From Eutypa lata (lineage: Eukaryota; Ascomycota; Sordariomycetes; Xylariales; Diatrypaceae): a DNA stretch of 64,000 nt. Made by a program: the position numbers and the translations under genes. Within the stretch, counting starts at the first letter, position 1, and every line of letters starts with the position of its first letter. The notes below the pieces were generated by a model. It saw nothing but the letters and a program-made list of their open reading frames with translations. It was not told the origin of the DNA and did not search any database. The stretch covers positions 2,232,001 through 2,296,000 of the forward strand of contig JAKULF010000004.1 of the NCBI GenBank assembly GCA_022661535.1, in the 5' to 3' direction. Positions 24,628 through 35,214 of this stretch are shown here, piece after piece.

Positions 24628-25046
24628 TACAGCCACCTGTCTCCGGGTGTCTGACACTTGGCAGCCAATGTCTACCAATCAATGAAAAGGAGATGAATCA
24701 ATACAAGCAATGGGAAGGCTATTACGGAACTCAAAGTAAGCTGGTAGTTCAGTATTAATAGGGAATGCCAGAGTTGGTCATCGCTTTAAATTGTCTGTCA
24801 AACGACAACTCCAAGAGTTGTACTACCATTACGGAAGTTGTTATACGAATATCAGTTTATGTCACTTGAAAGCTCTCAATATCTAAGATGGTCACTTCTT
24901 ACAAGAGGAGCGATGAGAAAATTATTCAATCACAAGTATTGAAACGATGGCATAAGGATTAAGAAAGGTAGCATGGGAATCTAACCTGTCTGCCACATCT
25001 GAATGAGGAGGGTAATCAAGAAAAGGTTGCGTGGACGTCGTGTATA
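24628..25046. other. Spacer between TIR element and GST
   Basis: Unique, moderately AT-rich sequence and the 3' flank of the GST gene. Nothing recognisable. Confidence 0.5.
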
Positions 25047-26039
25047 TTAAGAATTCGGTTCATATGCTCCAACGTGATAATTTGACGCTGGATCCAAGAG
25101 CTGACTTCTGGTTTCCATCACCTTCTTCCATGAAGGCCGCGAAGTCATGCGGCCGTACCAGGCCCCAACATTTGGATAATCTTCGAGTAGAGGACGATCT
25201 GGCCGGCTAAGAAATAACTCTGCAACTAAGGTGTATGGCACCCATGCCAAATCGGCATAAGTCACCTTGTCACCTACCAGCCATTGCCTCCCCTCCAAAT
25301 GCCCCTCCATGACCCCTAGAACTCGCTTGATCTCCCTTTGGTAGCGCTCAATAGCCGAAGGCAGCTTCTCGGGGTGCAGTGTCATGAACCTAGGTAAAGG
25401 CCAAATGATCAGAGTCACATTGATATGATGTGTTGAAAGTCCACTCACCATGTTGCCTGTCCAAAGTAGGGCCCCTGCCCGCTGACCTGGAAGAAGAGCC
25501 ATTGCTTTAAGAAATGTCTCTCGTTCCCGGTGTTATACGTTAGGGTGTTGTTTCTATCGTACTCTTCAACAAGATATAGAATGATAGCCCCGGACTCCCA
25601 TAGGACAAGGTTGGTATTTGGATCCTCAACCACTATTACGTATATGTTAGAACTTACGTTGTAGGGATTTTCACATCAGGGGTGGAAGGCTAGAGCTCCG
25701 ACTAGAGCTAGAACATAGGAACAAGTCTATAGGTACGTACCAGGCACACGGCCATTAGGGTTGAGGTCAGTCAGGGGTTTCTTTTTGACGTCTTCCATCG
25801 CGATAGCCTTGATATCATAGGGAAGTTGGAGCTCTTCAAGTACATAAAGAACCTGCAGTTGTTAAAGAGCGTCATCCTGGTACATAGAAGACAGCATATT
25901 GTTTACCTTTAGCGGGTTAGGACCCTCCGCTAATTGAAAGTCAGATCCAGATCGTACACAATAAATATTTAATACGCAAACTGCCACAATAGAAACATCT
26001 TGACGTACGGAACAACCATACTTGGATAGGCTTCATCAT
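25047..26039 (-). CDS. Glutathione S-transferase (Ure2p-like), five exons
   Basis: Predicted cytosolic GST transferring glutathione to electrophiles. Exons (minus): 26039-26009, 25929-25907, 25852-25741, 25632-25449 and 25389-25047, total 230 residues. All phases agree and the introns begin GTACGT, GTAAAC, GTACGT and GTGAGT. The N-terminal thioredoxin-fold domain reads VWLFPEGPNPLKV, then NPNGRVP with the cis-proline, and VLWESGAIILYLVE with the glutathione-binding E68-S69. The GST_C domain follows, with the GDKVTYADLAWVPY helix. Two tandem ATGs open the frame; either could start it. It is divergent from the enoyl-reductase-like gene, sharing a 612-bp intergenic region, which suggests joint control and a role in secondary metabolism or detoxification. 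The substrate is unknown. Confidence 0.9.
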
Positions 26040-26651
26040 GTTCAAGGTATCCTAGTAGGCAGATTGAGACACTGGAAAGCTGGATAACGAATCAAGTGTG
26101 TAGAATAACTTGGCCTGCCAAGATATTAAAACTGGACAAGCTAATCCATGCGAGCAAAGAGCGAGGTATGAGGTCTAGTAGTAGTGTCCCTGAAATTTCG
26201 TGAGCAGGAGAAGCTAGACTAATATTTGGTATAATGGTTGAATATTGTAGGACGGCAAGTAATGAAGTGCTACGCCTTGCTAAATTCCCGGTCAAGTAAC
26301 ATGCTGCTGATTTAGATGTGGGGTGATCGTGTTGGTAAGAATAAGGGGGTGTGGAGTACAAATGCACAAGATATATAACTGCATCAGAGTTACATCCCTT
26401 GGGATGGTATGAGGAATAACTGCATACTACTTATGATTTATTCTTGCTCAATGAAGTACATATGTACTTGCTGACCCGAACTCTTGCCAAAACTGACTTA
26501 TGTGACAGTCATGACTGCTCGGCTTATATAAAAAATACAACTCGGCTCGAGACACCATCTCCGATGGGAATGCTCCTACTACGTCACTTCCTCTCATGCC
26601 CCTAATTTAACATCATAATATGAGATGACCCACACCAGGAGACATACAACA
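26040..26651. promoter_or_regulatory. Shared divergent promoter region (GST / enoyl-reductase-like)
   Basis: 612 bases separate two head-to-head start codons. A TATATAAAAAA box at about 26525-26535 lies roughly 120 bases before the plus-strand ATG. A TTATATATC sequence on the minus strand near 26370-26378 could serve the GST. No transcription-factor site was identified with confidence. Confidence 0.5.
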
Positions 26652-28170
26652 ATGCGCCCTTCTAAAGAATCCCGAAAATATGACATCTTGCTCTTAGGAG
26701 CTTCTGGGTACACTGGCCAGCTTACTGCGGACCACATTGCTGCACATCTGCCGACAAACCTAAAGTGGGGGATATCCAGCACGTCAAGGGCTAAGCTCGA
26801 AACTCTTGCAGGAAAGCTCAAGAAGGAGCATCCAAATAGGGCACAGCCCGGTAAGACCATCTTACTTTATGCTGCTCCGGATCTAGTACTCACTGGCTCT
26901 ATAAACACGTGATCAGATATCGAGGTAGTTTCTTGTGATGACCACGAGCAACTTCATTCTGTCGTCGGACAAGCACGAGTATGCATCAGCACAGTGTTGT
27001 TTGCAACAGCCGGCGAGCAGGTTGTGAGAGCCTGCGTAGAGAATGGAACTGACTATGTCGACTGGTGAGTTGCGGCTCGGCTTCTTGACCAACAACGTAC
27101 CTTGACAAATGCCGACAACCCTCTAGTGCAGCGATACCGTCGCTCGTTTACACATGGGTCCGGAAGTATCACCAACAGGCCCAAGAGAATGAGGTTGCCG
27201 TAAGTATTTGGAGTAATATGACGTGTCGTGTTGCTGACTGACAAAAAAATGAAGCTTATTCATGCATGTGGTGCCTTGATCACACCTGTGGACGTTGCGT
27301 GCTGGATTGGTACCCGAGCAATTGACTCGAGGTGGTCACTGAAGACAAAGGATATTACATTCCGTCTTGACGAATTAGAGTATGTTCTTCACGCTTATCG
27401 CTCTGTCGTACTACTCGTACTTGGCTTCTAACTTATAATGCTACAGTACGAATCTGAGTGGTGGCACTATTCGAACCGTTCTAAACCATGCCTCTTTGAG
27501 TCCTCAAGTTCAAGTGGAAGTACAACGTCCATCAGCGCTATCTCTGATAGAACATCCGGGGAAGCCATCTACAGTTCCAGGCTTGCACCGACATCCTCGA
27601 CTCGGCTGGCTTGCAGCAACTTCGATCACAGCCGATCAGGACCGTGCCTTTATATACAGGACTTGGGGCTTACTGGAGGGAACAGACAAGAGCTACGGGC
27701 CCAGGTTTGAATTCAACGAATATGAGAAAGCTTCATCGATCCTCACAGGCATCGGGCTGGTCATGCAGTACTACGTACTCTCTTTCATTATGGGTCTGGC
27801 CAGAATTGTTCCGATCAAGAACCTCTTTCTCTCCTTGGCGCCTACACCAGGCAGCGGTCCTAATGCTGAACTGGCGAAGTCGGTACCAGTATCGATGGAA
27901 GCGCTTGTGGCGGCTGATATGGAGGACGAAGGAACTAAGCCCATCAAGTCTGCACGTGTGAACTTTCTGTATACTGGTGGGCATTATCCACTTTCAGCCC
28001 TATTCATGGCCCAGGCAGCCGCGTCACTGCTTTATACGCGGAGATTGGAGGGAAATATAAAGGGTGGTTGTCTTACACCTGCTATACTAGGTGCTGACTT
28101 CGTCGAGAGGACCCAGTCAGTAGGGGTGCAATATACTACTAGGTTTATTGAGGACGACTTGGTTTGCTAG
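26652..28170 (+). CDS. Saccharopine dehydrogenase-like / trans-acting enoyl reductase family protein, five exons
   Basis: Member of the NAD(P)-binding family annotated in fungi as saccharopine dehydrogenase-like or trans-acting enoyl reductase. Exons: 26652-26850, 26917-27064, 27127-27199, 27255-27379 and 27447-28170, total 422 residues, close to the family's usual length. A Rossmann start reads GASGYTG (16-22). Next come DIEVVSCDDHEQLHSVV, RVCISTV and GEQVVRACVENGTDYVD, then IHACG, LSGGT and a C-terminal part with a hydrophobic helix near VMQYYVLSFIMGLARIV. It ends with a GG..LTPAILGADFVERT-like segment. An odd point: where relatives usually read STVGPY..YG, this protein reads STVLFATAG, and the CGFESAPSD segment is CGALITPVD. 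An in-frame ATG nine codons upstream (26625) is an alternative start. Its divergent GST neighbour suggests a shared pathway. Confidence 0.85.
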
Positions 28171-28599
28171 GGAGGCCAATCACAATAAGCAGTTACCTAT
28201 ATTGGATGATGTTTCATGCAGCGATGTTCCTACAGTCGGTATTTATTCTTTGGTATATCAACTGATGTAACTGACGGGCCTGGGAATCCTTAGGTCTGTG
28301 ATTTCCCGTAGACTCTAAACACAACTGACCTAGATAGGTATCATGGATGCGAGCAACTGCCATTAATTAAGTTTTCTCTAGACATAGCAGGACTATCTCC
28401 AAAGCATATCTCCAAAGCATTCCCATTGCGTAAATTTCCCCCTATCCTTTTTTGTTAACTTTCCAAACTCCATCCCAAGAATATGTGAATGTTCCCCTTT
28501 ACGACGTGTAGTACAATTGTCCATTCTAATGTCATCTCAAGCAGCTATTCTCAGCTGCTGAGAGTGCCCTAATCGCATCTTGAATTCCTGGCAACCTTA
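28171..28599. other. Convergent 3' spacer
   Basis: Lies between the stops of the enoyl-reductase-like gene (+) and the DUF1772 gene (-). No features recognised. Confidence 0.5.
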
Positions 28600-29076
28600 C
28601 TAAGGAGAGAGTGTCTTCACGGCGGCCACTATACAGCTAACCCAGCATGCAATATCGACAGTAAGGGCGCGTGTTGTATGAATATTTATCCACCTCTGGA
28701 GCACTTGAGGCCCCATTTCGATGTCCTTTTCACTGTCTTGGAGAGATTCGATGACGGGCTTGATACGTGGCACCCAAAACAAATGACATAGGGCCAGAGT
28801 ACCACCAGCAAGGTACCAATTGTAGGAGCCCTTGTCTTGAAGAAGGCCGGCCGAGGTCCGCAAGATAGCGCAAGTGGACCCGGAGGTAATGCTGATCAAG
28901 CCAACGACGATGCCAGCAGCCTGAGGAAAAAAGGTCTTCCAGTAAGAGGCCTGGAGTCGGTTGCTATGGGTCTGTATGTCTTTCTTGAGAAGCAGTCTCA
29001 AGAAGAAAAATTGGTCCCATGCGAAATAGAGCGAACAAGTCGATGAGATAAGTGGTACAAGATACAGTAACGTCAT
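28600..29076 (-). CDS. DUF1772 (anthrone-oxygenase-like) integral membrane protein
   Basis: Small membrane protein of 158 residues with about four hydrophobic helices. These are TLLYLVPLISSTCSLYFAW, then FFPQAAGIVVGLISI after a basic loop, WYLAGGTLALCHLFWV, and the C-terminal ALTVDIACWVSCIVAAV. The layout, and the WINIHTTRALTVDIACW ending, match DUF1772 proteins, the family that includes fungal anthrone oxygenases. I chose the ATG at 29076 because it starts just before helix 1 and gives the family's usual size. The same frame is open from 29232 (210 residues), but the extra part has no family likeness. Catalytic use here is inference. It lies next to the GST/enoyl-reductase pair and is separated from an EthD protein by the 3.6-kb transposon. 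Confidence 0.7.
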   Translation of the reverse strand: MTLLYLVPLISSTCSLYFAWDQFFFLRLLLKKDIQTHSNRLQASYWKTFFPQAAGIVVGLISITSGSTCAILRTSAGLLQDKGSYNWYLAGGTLALCHLFWVPRIKPVIESLQDSEKDIEMGPQVLQRWINIHTTRALTVDIACWVSCIVAAVKTLSP

Positions 29077-29799
29077 CCCAGTAGATTGGTCTGTCGGGTA
29101 TATGAGTGATAAAAATTCCCCACGCACACAATCGTGTGATGATTTTAGATGTGTGTAGCGAGAGAATCTAAAATGGATGGTGAGATTTGAAGCAGTTGGA
29201 CCATGGTGGTCAGGAGACACTCCGTTTTTCACCTTGTCCCTGTATATGAAGAGCGAGGGGTACTTAAATATGAGGATGCCTAGGTATTTGTGTCGTAGTT
29301 CGACTAAGCATTCATACTGACTTTTAAACCTACCTACATAGCATTACCCCACCATATCAGTCTACAAGAGAGTAGACATGCAACATGCACTTGAAGTATT
29401 TTCACTACTTCGTATACATGTCTAACTATGGTTTTCAGGTTGTCCTATGGGAAATGACGCTATAAGTGAATATAAACAATCTGTCTATGATACCCCTATG
29501 CGTTAAGAATATGTGATGCTCACTTTCCCTCATCAGTTATTACTTGAACACTACCGAAGTAGACAGGTGGGGTAACTCCCGACCCGGCCTCACTCGGCCC
29601 CGTATGAAGTCTTATTGCATTTATCTGGCATGGAGTCTTATCTCCTCGCTATTTTAAACCTTCCTAGACACTTGCATTCCACCTGATTTCATGTACGCTT
29701 GATGGGTTGTCTGAATCCGTGAACTCGTATATGCATGAACTTTTTTCTAACTTCAACAACAGAACACAATCAAGTCGTCGCGTAGGATGACCTAAGATC
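29077..29799. other. Spacer before the large RIP element
   Basis: Upstream region of the DUF1772 gene, running up to the insertion site of the TIR element. No gene seen. Confidence 0.5.
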
Positions 29800-31153
29800 T
29801 AAGGCAAACCCCCCCCTCACGGACCACCCCCCTTACGGCCCACTTATACAAATATATTTAAAAATAAATAACAAATGAAATAAAATTTAAAAAAATAAGC
29901 AGTTAACGGTATTAAGCTTATTATTATATTTATTAACGAAAAGTTTTTTTAAAAAAATACTTTTTTATATAATAAAAAAGATATTTATATATATATATAT
30001 ATATAATATATAAATAAATATTATATTATATATTTAATTAAATAAAATACTTTTTAAATATAATATCTTAATTCTACGTTTTTTAATGTTATATAATAAT
30101 ATAAAAAATATTAAAATAATTAATTAAAAATAAATTTTTAAAATATTTTAACTTAAGTTTTAAACTTTAATAATTAATTAAAGAAATTACATATAAATAT
30201 AAAAATAACTACATTAAAATATTAAATTATTTTTTAATTAAAAGCGATTATTTTTAAACTTTAATTAATTTTATTAATTTTTAACGTTTAAATAAATATT
30301 ATATATAATATATTAATAAAAAATTAAACTTTTAAAATAACGTTAAATATATAAAGCTTTATAATAATATATTATTTATTATTTTTTTATCTTAATATTA
30401 ATATTAAAGTTTATATTTAAAAAAAAGCATATTTATATATATTTTCTTTAATTAATTACGTTTTAAAATGTTAAAATATTTAATATATATTAAGTAAATA
30501 TTTATTTACTTTAAAAAATACATTTATTTTTTCGAAATCTTTTTAACGTTATTTAATATAATTAAATAAATAAAAATGTTAAAAATATAAATCTTTTTAT
30601 TTTATTATTATAATGTTATACTTATAATTAATATGATTTTTATTTTATATTATATATATTATAATATATTTTAAAAATTTAATTTAAACGAAATATATTT
30701 AAAAAATATATATAATATAATTTAAAAATTAATTTTAATAATAAAATAAAATAATTATTATTATATATTATATTAGATTTTATTTATAAATGGTTTATTA
30801 ATTTTAATTTAAAGTTATAATAAAATTATACGTTATAATATAATTTTAATATTTAATTTATTTTTAAAATTTATTAATTAATATATATAAAAACGTAAAG
30901 CTTTTATTTTAATTTTTTATTATATATATATTTATAATTATAATATTTATATAACGTTTTTACTTTATAAAATAATTAATATATATAATAAAATAAAATT
31001 TTTCCTAACCGCTACGTTCGAAAAAAACGATACGGCCCTCCGCCTGCAAGCAGGCTGCGGGGACCGTTTTTTCCTCTCTTCGGGCGGAAAAATTTTTCTG
31101 CGAAGCAAAAGCTAGTATAACCAACTTAACCTTTAAAAAACCTTTTACTTATT

Positions 31154-31206
31154 AGGATTCAAACCCATGGCTGCTATATATAAGATGGTCAAGCTGTCAG
31201 AACTAA
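31154..31206 (-). repeat. tRNA-like A/B-box sequence (possible SINE fragment)
   Basis: On the minus strand TAGTTCTGACAG (31194-31205) resembles an A box. GGGTTTGAATCC (31155-31166) resembles a B box. Their offset of about 40 bases fits a tRNA. Acceptor-stem pairing is absent, so it is not a functional tRNA gene. A tRNA-derived SINE remnant is possible. Confidence 0.3.
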
Positions 31207-31286
31207 CCTACGGTTATTTTGTGGCTAAGTCCTGCACCACTAATTACAACCTACCCCTAAATTGTAACGTTTTATTTCTACATATA

Positions 31287-31725
31287 TAGGTTTTATAGGT
31301 CTGTAGGTTTATAAGCTATAGGTCTATAGGTCTATAAGCTGTAGGTCTGTAGGTCTATAAGCTGTAGGTCTGTAGGTCTATAAGCTGTAGGTCCTGCCAC
31401 CACCTAGACCACCTAGGTCAGAAGCTAGGTGGTCAGCAGCTAGGTAGGTGGTCAGTGCAGCACCACCTAGGTTATCTAGGTCTGTAAGCTGTAGGTCTGA
31501 AGGTCTGTAGGTCTGTAGGTTACCCTGTAGGTCTGTAGGTCTGTAGGCTGTAGGTCTGTAGGCTGTAGGTCTGTAGGCTGTAGGCTGTAGGGCTGCAGGT
31601 TGTAGGTTGTAAGGCTGTAGGTCTGTAAGTGGCTTGTTGGTCCGAAAAGTGGCTTGTAGGTCCGAAAGGTGGCTAGTAGGTCTGTAGGTCTGTAGGTCTG
31701 TAGAGCTAGGTCCAAAAGGGTTAGG
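31287..31725. repeat. GTAGGTCT-type minisatellite
   Basis: Dozens of TCTGTAGG units, about 8 bp long, occur in runs. From 31310 to 31395 they form a higher-order unit TCTATAAGCTGTAGGTCTGTAGG repeated about three times. A stretch at 31393-31475 is rich in CCACCTAGG palindromes. The minus-strand frames across it (PTDLQTYR repeats) are a by-product and not a gene. Confidence 0.85.
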
Positions 31726-32321
31726 TATGTGGACCGAAAAAGAGGATGCACCCAATTAGCTTCAATTATGGGCTGTATGTAGGTTTTTCGAAATGGATGC
31801 ACCCAATCAAAGACGGATAAGTGGGTCCGTACTTAGAATCTAACCAATCCGGAGCCGTTCTTCTACTAAATATGTATTTCCGATGTATTTAACGGCTATT
31901 TAATGACGTAATTAATAACGTAATTTAATGGTTTAAACTTAGTACAAAATAACCTTCGGTTAAAATAAATAATATAATATATATTATAACTTGTTTTAGT
32001 TTTTAAATCGTTATAACTTTAAATATTAATTTTTTATTAAAATTTTAATTAATTAAAAAGTAAAAATAAAATTTAAATTATAATAACTTAAATTTATTTA
32101 ATAATTTTTAATTTATTAATTATTTATAATATATATTTTTTTTATAAAATAATTTATAATAAAGCGAAATTAAGTTTAATAAGTTTAAAAATTTAAATAT
32201 AAATAAATTATAAATTAATATATATATAAAAATTTTAATAATTATTTCGAAAATAAATTAAAGTTATACGAATTTAAAACCGATAAATTACTTTATAAAA
32301 ATTACTTTATAAAAGCGTATT

Positions 32322-32816
32322 AAAACGCTTTTTAAATTAATATATTATTATTATTATTTTAATTAAAAAAATTATAACGCTTTAAGTATTTTTTATATAA
32401 TATTACTTTTAAACGACTTTTTATTAAATAATTAAAGTAATAATAATAATATATTAACTTAATAACTTTTCGTATAAATAAATATTAAAACGCTTTTTAA
32501 ATTAATATATTATTATTATTATTTTAATTAAAAAAATTATAACGCTTTAAGTATTTCTTATATAATATTACTTTTAAACGGCTTTTTATTAAATAATTAA
32601 AGTAATAATAATAATATATTAACTTAATAACTTTTTATATAAATAAATATCGAAACGTTTTTTAAATTAATATATTATTATTATTATTTTAATTAAAAAA
32701 ATTATAACGCTTTAAATATCTTTTATATAATGTTATTTTTAAATAATCTTTTATTAAATAATTAAAATAATAATAATAACATATTAATTTAAAAAACGTT
32801 TAAATAAAAATAAAAC
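32322..32816. repeat. Three tandem copies of a 165-bp unit inside the RIP element
   Basis: Copies start at 32322, 32487 and 32652, each beginning with AAACG(C/T)TTTTTAAATTAATA. The first two copies are nearly identical. The third has more C-to-T and G-to-A changes, as expected if RIP acted on copies unequally. Confidence 0.85.
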
Positions 32817-33427
32817 GAATAAATAATAAAATTTAACCTTTTACTTAAAAGTAAAAACTTTTCTTTAAGTTATATAAATAATTATATATATATTCGTAAA
32901 TCGTATTTAATTTCGAATTTAATTATATATTTTATTTATTTATACGTATTTTATTTTATTTATTATTAAAGATTAAAAAAATAATGTTATTTTTTTATTT
33001 TATATAAAATCGATTATTTTTATATTTAATAACTCGAAAATCACTAAATAAAATTAAGCCTTTTTTCGTAAGCTTTTGGTTTTTATAAGTCTTTTTTTCG
33101 TATTAGGTTTAATGGGTACATTTGGTACGAAATCACTAGCCGCAGCGCAGTTGCACCGCCGCAGCTGCGGTGGCGTAGCCACTTTACAAAGAAAGGCTTA
33201 AGTAATAAAGTAAATTATAACGTATATTTTATATAAATATTAATATAAATTTAATTTTAAATATTAAATTTCTTATTTAATTACTTTTATATATAAAACT
33301 TATTAAACTATTTAAATCTTTAAACCGTTTATTTTTAAGAATTTCATTCGATTTGTTATTTATTTTTAAAGATATTTGTGTAAGTGGGCCGTGAGGGGGG
33401 TGGTCCGTGAGGGGGGGGTTTGCCTTA

Positions 33428-34734
33428 CTGGAAGTCATATGTCATCTTTCTCTCCAACAACACTCTTGGCTCTCTTGGTGCAAGTGGTGTAGTGCTGTTT
33501 CCCTTGCATGTACTCGAGTCTCCCCTCGGCAATTTCTTGGCTTGCATAGAAAGCCTGCACCGCACTCCCAACTGCTACCACCAACACGCTCCCCTTGCTG
33601 CTGCAGCTGCTGCAGCTGGTGACATTGGCGTGGCTATTAACGGGGCTGTTAGTGGTGACTCGGTACCTATCGACAAGGCGATTGATAAGCTCAGTCATGA
33701 CGGTTTGTGCATTTGACAAAGTGCGCCCTTCTATGATGTATGGTAAGGTGATGTTTCTATCAATTCACTTTCCTGACATGGTATTTTCCCCAACACCATA
33801 CTCGCGAATCGGCAAGAGGCTTATCTAGAGCTGAGGATACAACCAAACGAGACCAAATAGATCAAGCAGACTTTAATATTCGGCAAGCATCCTAGAATCT
33901 CAATGGTAGATGATGTATTTGACGAGTTCTTGTGCACCAATAGGGGGAAACAGAGAGTGTCCCATAGAAACGACTCAGGGGGCATCCACTAGACTTCTGT
34001 GTCACTCTATCACAAAAACTTTTACCTAGTTGAACTGATGGATAGATGGTAAATATCTTTACACTTGAAAACATGATTGTTACTAGCTCCAGCATATAAG
34101 GTGCCGACCTAGACTATTCTCATAGTATGGCTTATTGATTCTTCTGTACTGAAAATGAAGCTAACGACAGCGATGACATGTCTGTCGAAGGTGTATCAAG
34201 GTATTTCCAGGTCGCGTGATTATCATGATGTACTGTCTGCACCCTCCGCTCTTCACTTCGCTACTATACACGGAGTGAGTTTGTCATCAGTTTGAGAACC
34301 CTCCTGGATCATATTCTGCCCCCCGTTGTTTCACTGTAGTGCTTCGAGCCTGACTGCGCCTTGAACCTACAGTATGACAGAAGGATTATACATGACCGTT
34401 AGTAGTAATACATTATTCGGGCATTGCGTAACTTCCTATATTTCATTGGCCGAGGTATCTGTTGTTATATGTGGATGAGTTTGGTGTTGGCTGTCAGCTA
34501 TATCTCATATTACCCAATGTAGGGTGCACCAACCGCAGGACCACCCCAGAAGCCTACCAACAGGCCCAAACCAACTCACTTTCCGTGACTTCAATAACCC
34601 CACCTCTCGAATCCTTTTTACGTCACATTAGCGGAGTCAAATCGCCATGTTAAAGCCACTTCTTATCGACTTGCTTCCAAATAGACTACCTGTAGAACCA
34701 TTTATCTCTGCTTTCTCCGTTTTACATAGCAACG
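33428..34734. other. Spacer between transposon and EthD gene
   Basis: An open frame on the minus strand at 33435-33719 (94 residues, Cys/Ser-rich middle) has no recognisable domain and is not called. The 300 bases before 34735 should contain the EthD promoter. No gene is recognised. Confidence 0.45.
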
Positions 34735-35214
34735 ATGACATCAAAGGATATCCTCAAGGTTGAAGCCTTTCATTACAAACTCGATTCTGTCTCCGACGAG
34801 GCTTTCGAGAAATATATTCACGAGGAACTAACCCCTAAGTGGATCACCTTGGTGAAGCGACATAATGTAGTTCGATACACATCTGTAAGTTTCCGGTCAG
34901 CATAGATATTTTTGTGATGATCGATTCTAACCAAAATCTAGACCTTCACGCCGTCATCTTTCCTAGAGAAGTTCAGCCCTGTGCTAGCATCAGCACGCCC
35001 AGGCTGGAAGATGCTTGGAGCCCACTTGACCCTCACATATTATGTTCGGAGCTTTGAGGATATGAAAGCAATTCTGTCTGACCCGGAGTATCAAGCGAGG
35101 GGACGCGAGACAGAGGTTGGATGGATCGATACATCTAAGGGCCAGGTCAAGGTTGGATGGGAAACTATATACCTAGAGAACGGAGAGGTTGTGAACACGG
35201 TAGCTGGAGATTGA
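34735..35214 (+). CDS. EthD-domain protein, two exons
   Basis: Small alpha-beta-barrel protein of the EthD/dimeric ferredoxin-like fold, 140 residues. Exons 34735-34884 and 34942-35214 join in phase 0 (GTAAGT..TCTAG). Typical features are the VEAFHYKLDSVSDEAFEKYIHEELTPKW start, a central VVRYTS strand, and YYVRSFEDMKAILSDPEYQ followed by a final strand. Fungal relatives are cofactor-free enzymes, for example decarboxylases or dehydratases acting on aromatic polyketides; others have no known role. Neighbours are the DUF1772 protein, on the other side of the transposon, and a pirin. Activity here is inferred only from family and context. Confidence 0.8.

Larger units (their letters stand above)
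31006..31900. other. GC-normal island nested inside the RIP element
   Basis: About 0.9 kb that abruptly lacks the RIP signature. It contains CTCCGCCTGCAAGCAGGCTGC, a hairpin-like GCCTGCAAGCAGGC, CpA-rich text and the minisatellite. A non-mutated stretch inside a mutated element suggests later insertion, or sequence that was single-copy when RIP acted. Confidence 0.6.
29802..33425. mobile_element. RIP-degraded DNA transposon, 3.6 kb, with about 78-bp terminal inverted repeats
   Basis: The ends 29802-29880 and 33348-33425 are inverted repeats beginning AGGCAAACCCCCCCC. They differ at only a few positions, mostly CpA in the right arm against TpA in the left. TA dinucleotides flank both sides (29800-29801 and 33426-33427). 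From about 29870 to 31005 and 31900 to 33360 the interior is almost pure A/T. The few C's are nearly always in CpG or CpT, which is what RIP leaves behind. No transposase frame survives, so the superfamily can only be guessed from the TA flanks (Tc1/mariner-like). A GC-normal island (31006-31900) and a 165-bp triplicate lie inside. Confidence 0.9.

Noticed and set aside
31378..31802. Minus-strand frames of PTDLQTYR repeats
   Set aside because: Produced by the TCTGTAGG minisatellite; an 8-bp unit is read through all frames in turn. Not a CRISPR array either: there are no unique spacers.
33435..33719. 94-residue minus-strand frame next to the transposon end
   Set aside because: No domain, overlapping frames on the other strand are as long, and there is no leader or intron evidence.
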